Source: Nepenthes gracilis
Lineage: Eukaryota > Streptophyta > Magnoliopsida > Caryophyllales > Nepenthaceae
Direction: 5' to 3'
NCBI GenBank assembly: GCA_033239525.1
Contig: BSYO01000033.1
Span: forward strand, 11,628,901-11,692,900
Length of the DNA stretch: 64,000 nt
In this document: positions 63,501 through 64,000 of the stretch, piece after piece
Numbering within the stretch: position 1 is the first letter of the stretch
Layout: the number at the start of each line of letters is the position of its first letter
Translations under genes and position numbers: made by a program
The notes under the pieces: model-generated
The model's input: only the letters and a program-made list of their open reading frames with translations
What the model was told of the DNA's origin: nothing
The model's database searches: none

Positions 63501-63503
63501 TCA
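54595..63503 (+). CDS. CYCC1: Cyclin C (Mediator kinase-module cyclin), N-terminal part; runs past window
   Basis: Six exons: 54595-54626, 54717-54823, 55929-55968, 62338-62382, 63171-63289, 63389-63503. They have GT/AG borders and agreeing phases throughout, giving 152 codons plus two bases. The protein starts MAANFWTSSHYKQLLDPEEV and continues with ERGITLEDFKLIK, the cyclin box RQRVVATAITYMRRVY, EPRLVSPACLYLASKAEEST and EMEMKILEAVNYYLVVFHPY, all hallmarks of plant cyclin C. The usual length is about 250 residues, so the C-terminal second fold is outside. Cyclin C pairs with CDK8/CDKE in the Mediator complex in the nucleus and tunes RNA polymerase II transcription. Exon 5 begins SKGMTEY where RKSM-EY is common, a small local divergence at the splice junction. 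The last exon ends CA|GTAAGT. Intron 3 is 6.4 kb and holds transposon DNA. Confidence 0.95.
56414..56795 (+). repeat. Direct repeat, copy 1, in cyclin C intron 3
   Basis: Matches 58256-58600 and, after a gap, 58880-58910: 'gttgtcctcaac(g/a)g(c/t)cgtgtgcc', 'attaatgaagaaactaggt', 'ttttcaagacttctcagg', 'aagtctccatctt', 'gagtgaagagaaatatt'. Relative to copy 2 it lacks about 300 bp just before 'tttgttttac'. Confidence 0.85.
56890..58490 (+). pseudogene. Degenerate gene- or gag-like segment in cyclin C intron 3
   Basis: Plus-strand frames give protein-like text in pieces. At 56911-57165: SKKST-EAK-like, then SVLDFNNKLVIKSPSTGSYP. At 57410-57720: FKDALRSSLTQKIVVCFHYR, a decayed CCHC-like C-HY---NSADACP, then VSWSEKYF. 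At 58222-58485: VLNSRVPLMKKL, FIFLNVTKLTSIFKTSQVVQ and FSPKNQLSA. The zinc-knuckle-like piece hints at a transposon gag or LINE ORF1-type protein. The last piece lies in copy 2 of the direct repeat. I do not recognise a complete family. Confidence 0.35.
58256..58912 (+). repeat. Direct repeat, copy 2, in cyclin C intron 3
   Basis: The fuller copy: the shared 330 bp is followed by about 300 bp absent from copy 1, then by the shared tail 'ttccttgtttacctta'-like near 58880. The two copies are about 1.85 kb apart. They could be LTRs of a small element or a partial tandem duplication. Confidence 0.7.
59417..61369. mobile_element. Solo LTR, Ty3/gypsy-like, in cyclin C intron 3
   Basis: It starts TGTCACGTACCGGACCC, a common gypsy LTR start, and ends AACATTACA. 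A perfect 5-bp target duplication TGTTT flanks it (59412-59416 and 61370-61374). It is the same family as 31383-33394: shared 'cttgtctga', 'actatttagacctgtaga', 'tgtaaggccaaatagacaagttt' and a CT-rich 'ctctttcctcctcttcttcttcc' block. No internal domain remains. Confidence 0.9.
62640..63100. repeat. GATA/CGATA-rich low-complexity DNA in cyclin C intron 4
   Basis: Dense 'gatac', 'cgatat' and 'ctgatac' words (e.g. 62825-62885 and 63020-63090) without exact periodicity. It just precedes exon 5. No transposon ends are visible. Confidence 0.5.
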
Positions 63504-64000
63504 GTAAGTAATACTTTATTTTCCGTTCTTGTTGATCTTCGTATGTTAGAAATTTGAGTGCATATTCTTATTTTGGTGACAAAGAAACCCTTCTCCCACT
63601 TAATGGATTTGGGCCAAACATTGGGTGCATGACCTCACCTGAAAAGATTATACACAAGGTAAGTCCAGACACACAGAAGTAATAATTAAACTCATAACTA
63701 TGGACCCAACCACAATGCCCTAGGTTGCCCTTACTAGCTGCGCGGGTTTCTCTTTTTTTTTATGTTAGTATTCATGCCTGTGATTTCTTGGAGCAATATC
63801 TTGAGACACACATGCATTGAAATCATCCATAAAGCACCTCTAATGTGCTTTTTTGCTTTCCCAGAAAAGAAAAAAAGAAAATTCAGAATACTTTTTAATG
63901 TGGGCATCTCGAATATTTATGTATTGATATTTGATATGCTACTTTATTTATTTCCATACTTGTCATATATCTGGAATTTATGAAATTTTACAATTTTGGT

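Overview
This is nuclear DNA from a flowering plant, AT-rich and full of transposons. The evidence is long introns with GT/AG junctions, two conserved plant genes, and nested LTR retrotransposons, solo LTRs and a MITE. I cannot name the species; the modest GC of the exons argues against a grass.

Two host genes are clear. (1) On the minus strand, 18566 to 10507, a nine-exon gene encodes a plant G3BP-like protein: NTF2-like domain, acidic linker, RRM and RGG tail (about 443 residues if intact). The sequence as given lacks one base in a poly-T tract of exon 3, so it is either a pseudogene or a homopolymer error. Its 3' introns carry a diverged minisatellite of about seven units. A broken copy of its exons 5-7 lies at 3.6-4.1 kb. 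(2) On the plus strand from 54595, cyclin C begins, the CDK8-partner cyclin of the Mediator kinase module. Six exons (152 codons) are in phase and the gene runs past the window end. Its 6.4-kb third intron holds a solo LTR with a perfect target duplication and a degenerate gene- or transposon-derived segment.

Between and around them, left to right: an LTR end (1-983) abutting a truncated minus-strand Ty1/copia element (984-2905); the G3BP pseudo-exons; a near-palindrome of about 2.5 kb (6.0-8.5 kb); a 227-bp MITE with a 10-bp target duplication (9846-10072); the G3BP-like gene; and an AT-rich gap. Then comes an old minus-strand copia pol gene (21.4-33.7 kb) split by two younger insertions: an 8.8-kb LTR element (22274-31093) and a 2.0-kb solo LTR (31383-33394). 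After another AT-rich gap follow a 6.0-kb LTR element in minus orientation (37869-43916), a solo LTR with a tandemly duplicated 3' part (44350-46009), a DUF4283-like fragment (46.1-46.6 kb), and a 5.5-kb LTR element with gag but no pol (47358-52844).

The most interesting material is in the retroelements. The two larger elements share a layout: LTR, primer site, gag or a decayed gag position, no recognisable pol, a 40-43 bp tandem-repeat block, then a coiled-coil ORF on the opposite strand, then LTR. In one of them the antisense ORF appears to hold a 70-bp spliceosomal-type intron. This fits non-autonomous Ty3/gypsy elements of the Tat lineage. A third element couples a copia-like gag to a second ORF resembling the 'putative plant transposon protein' family.
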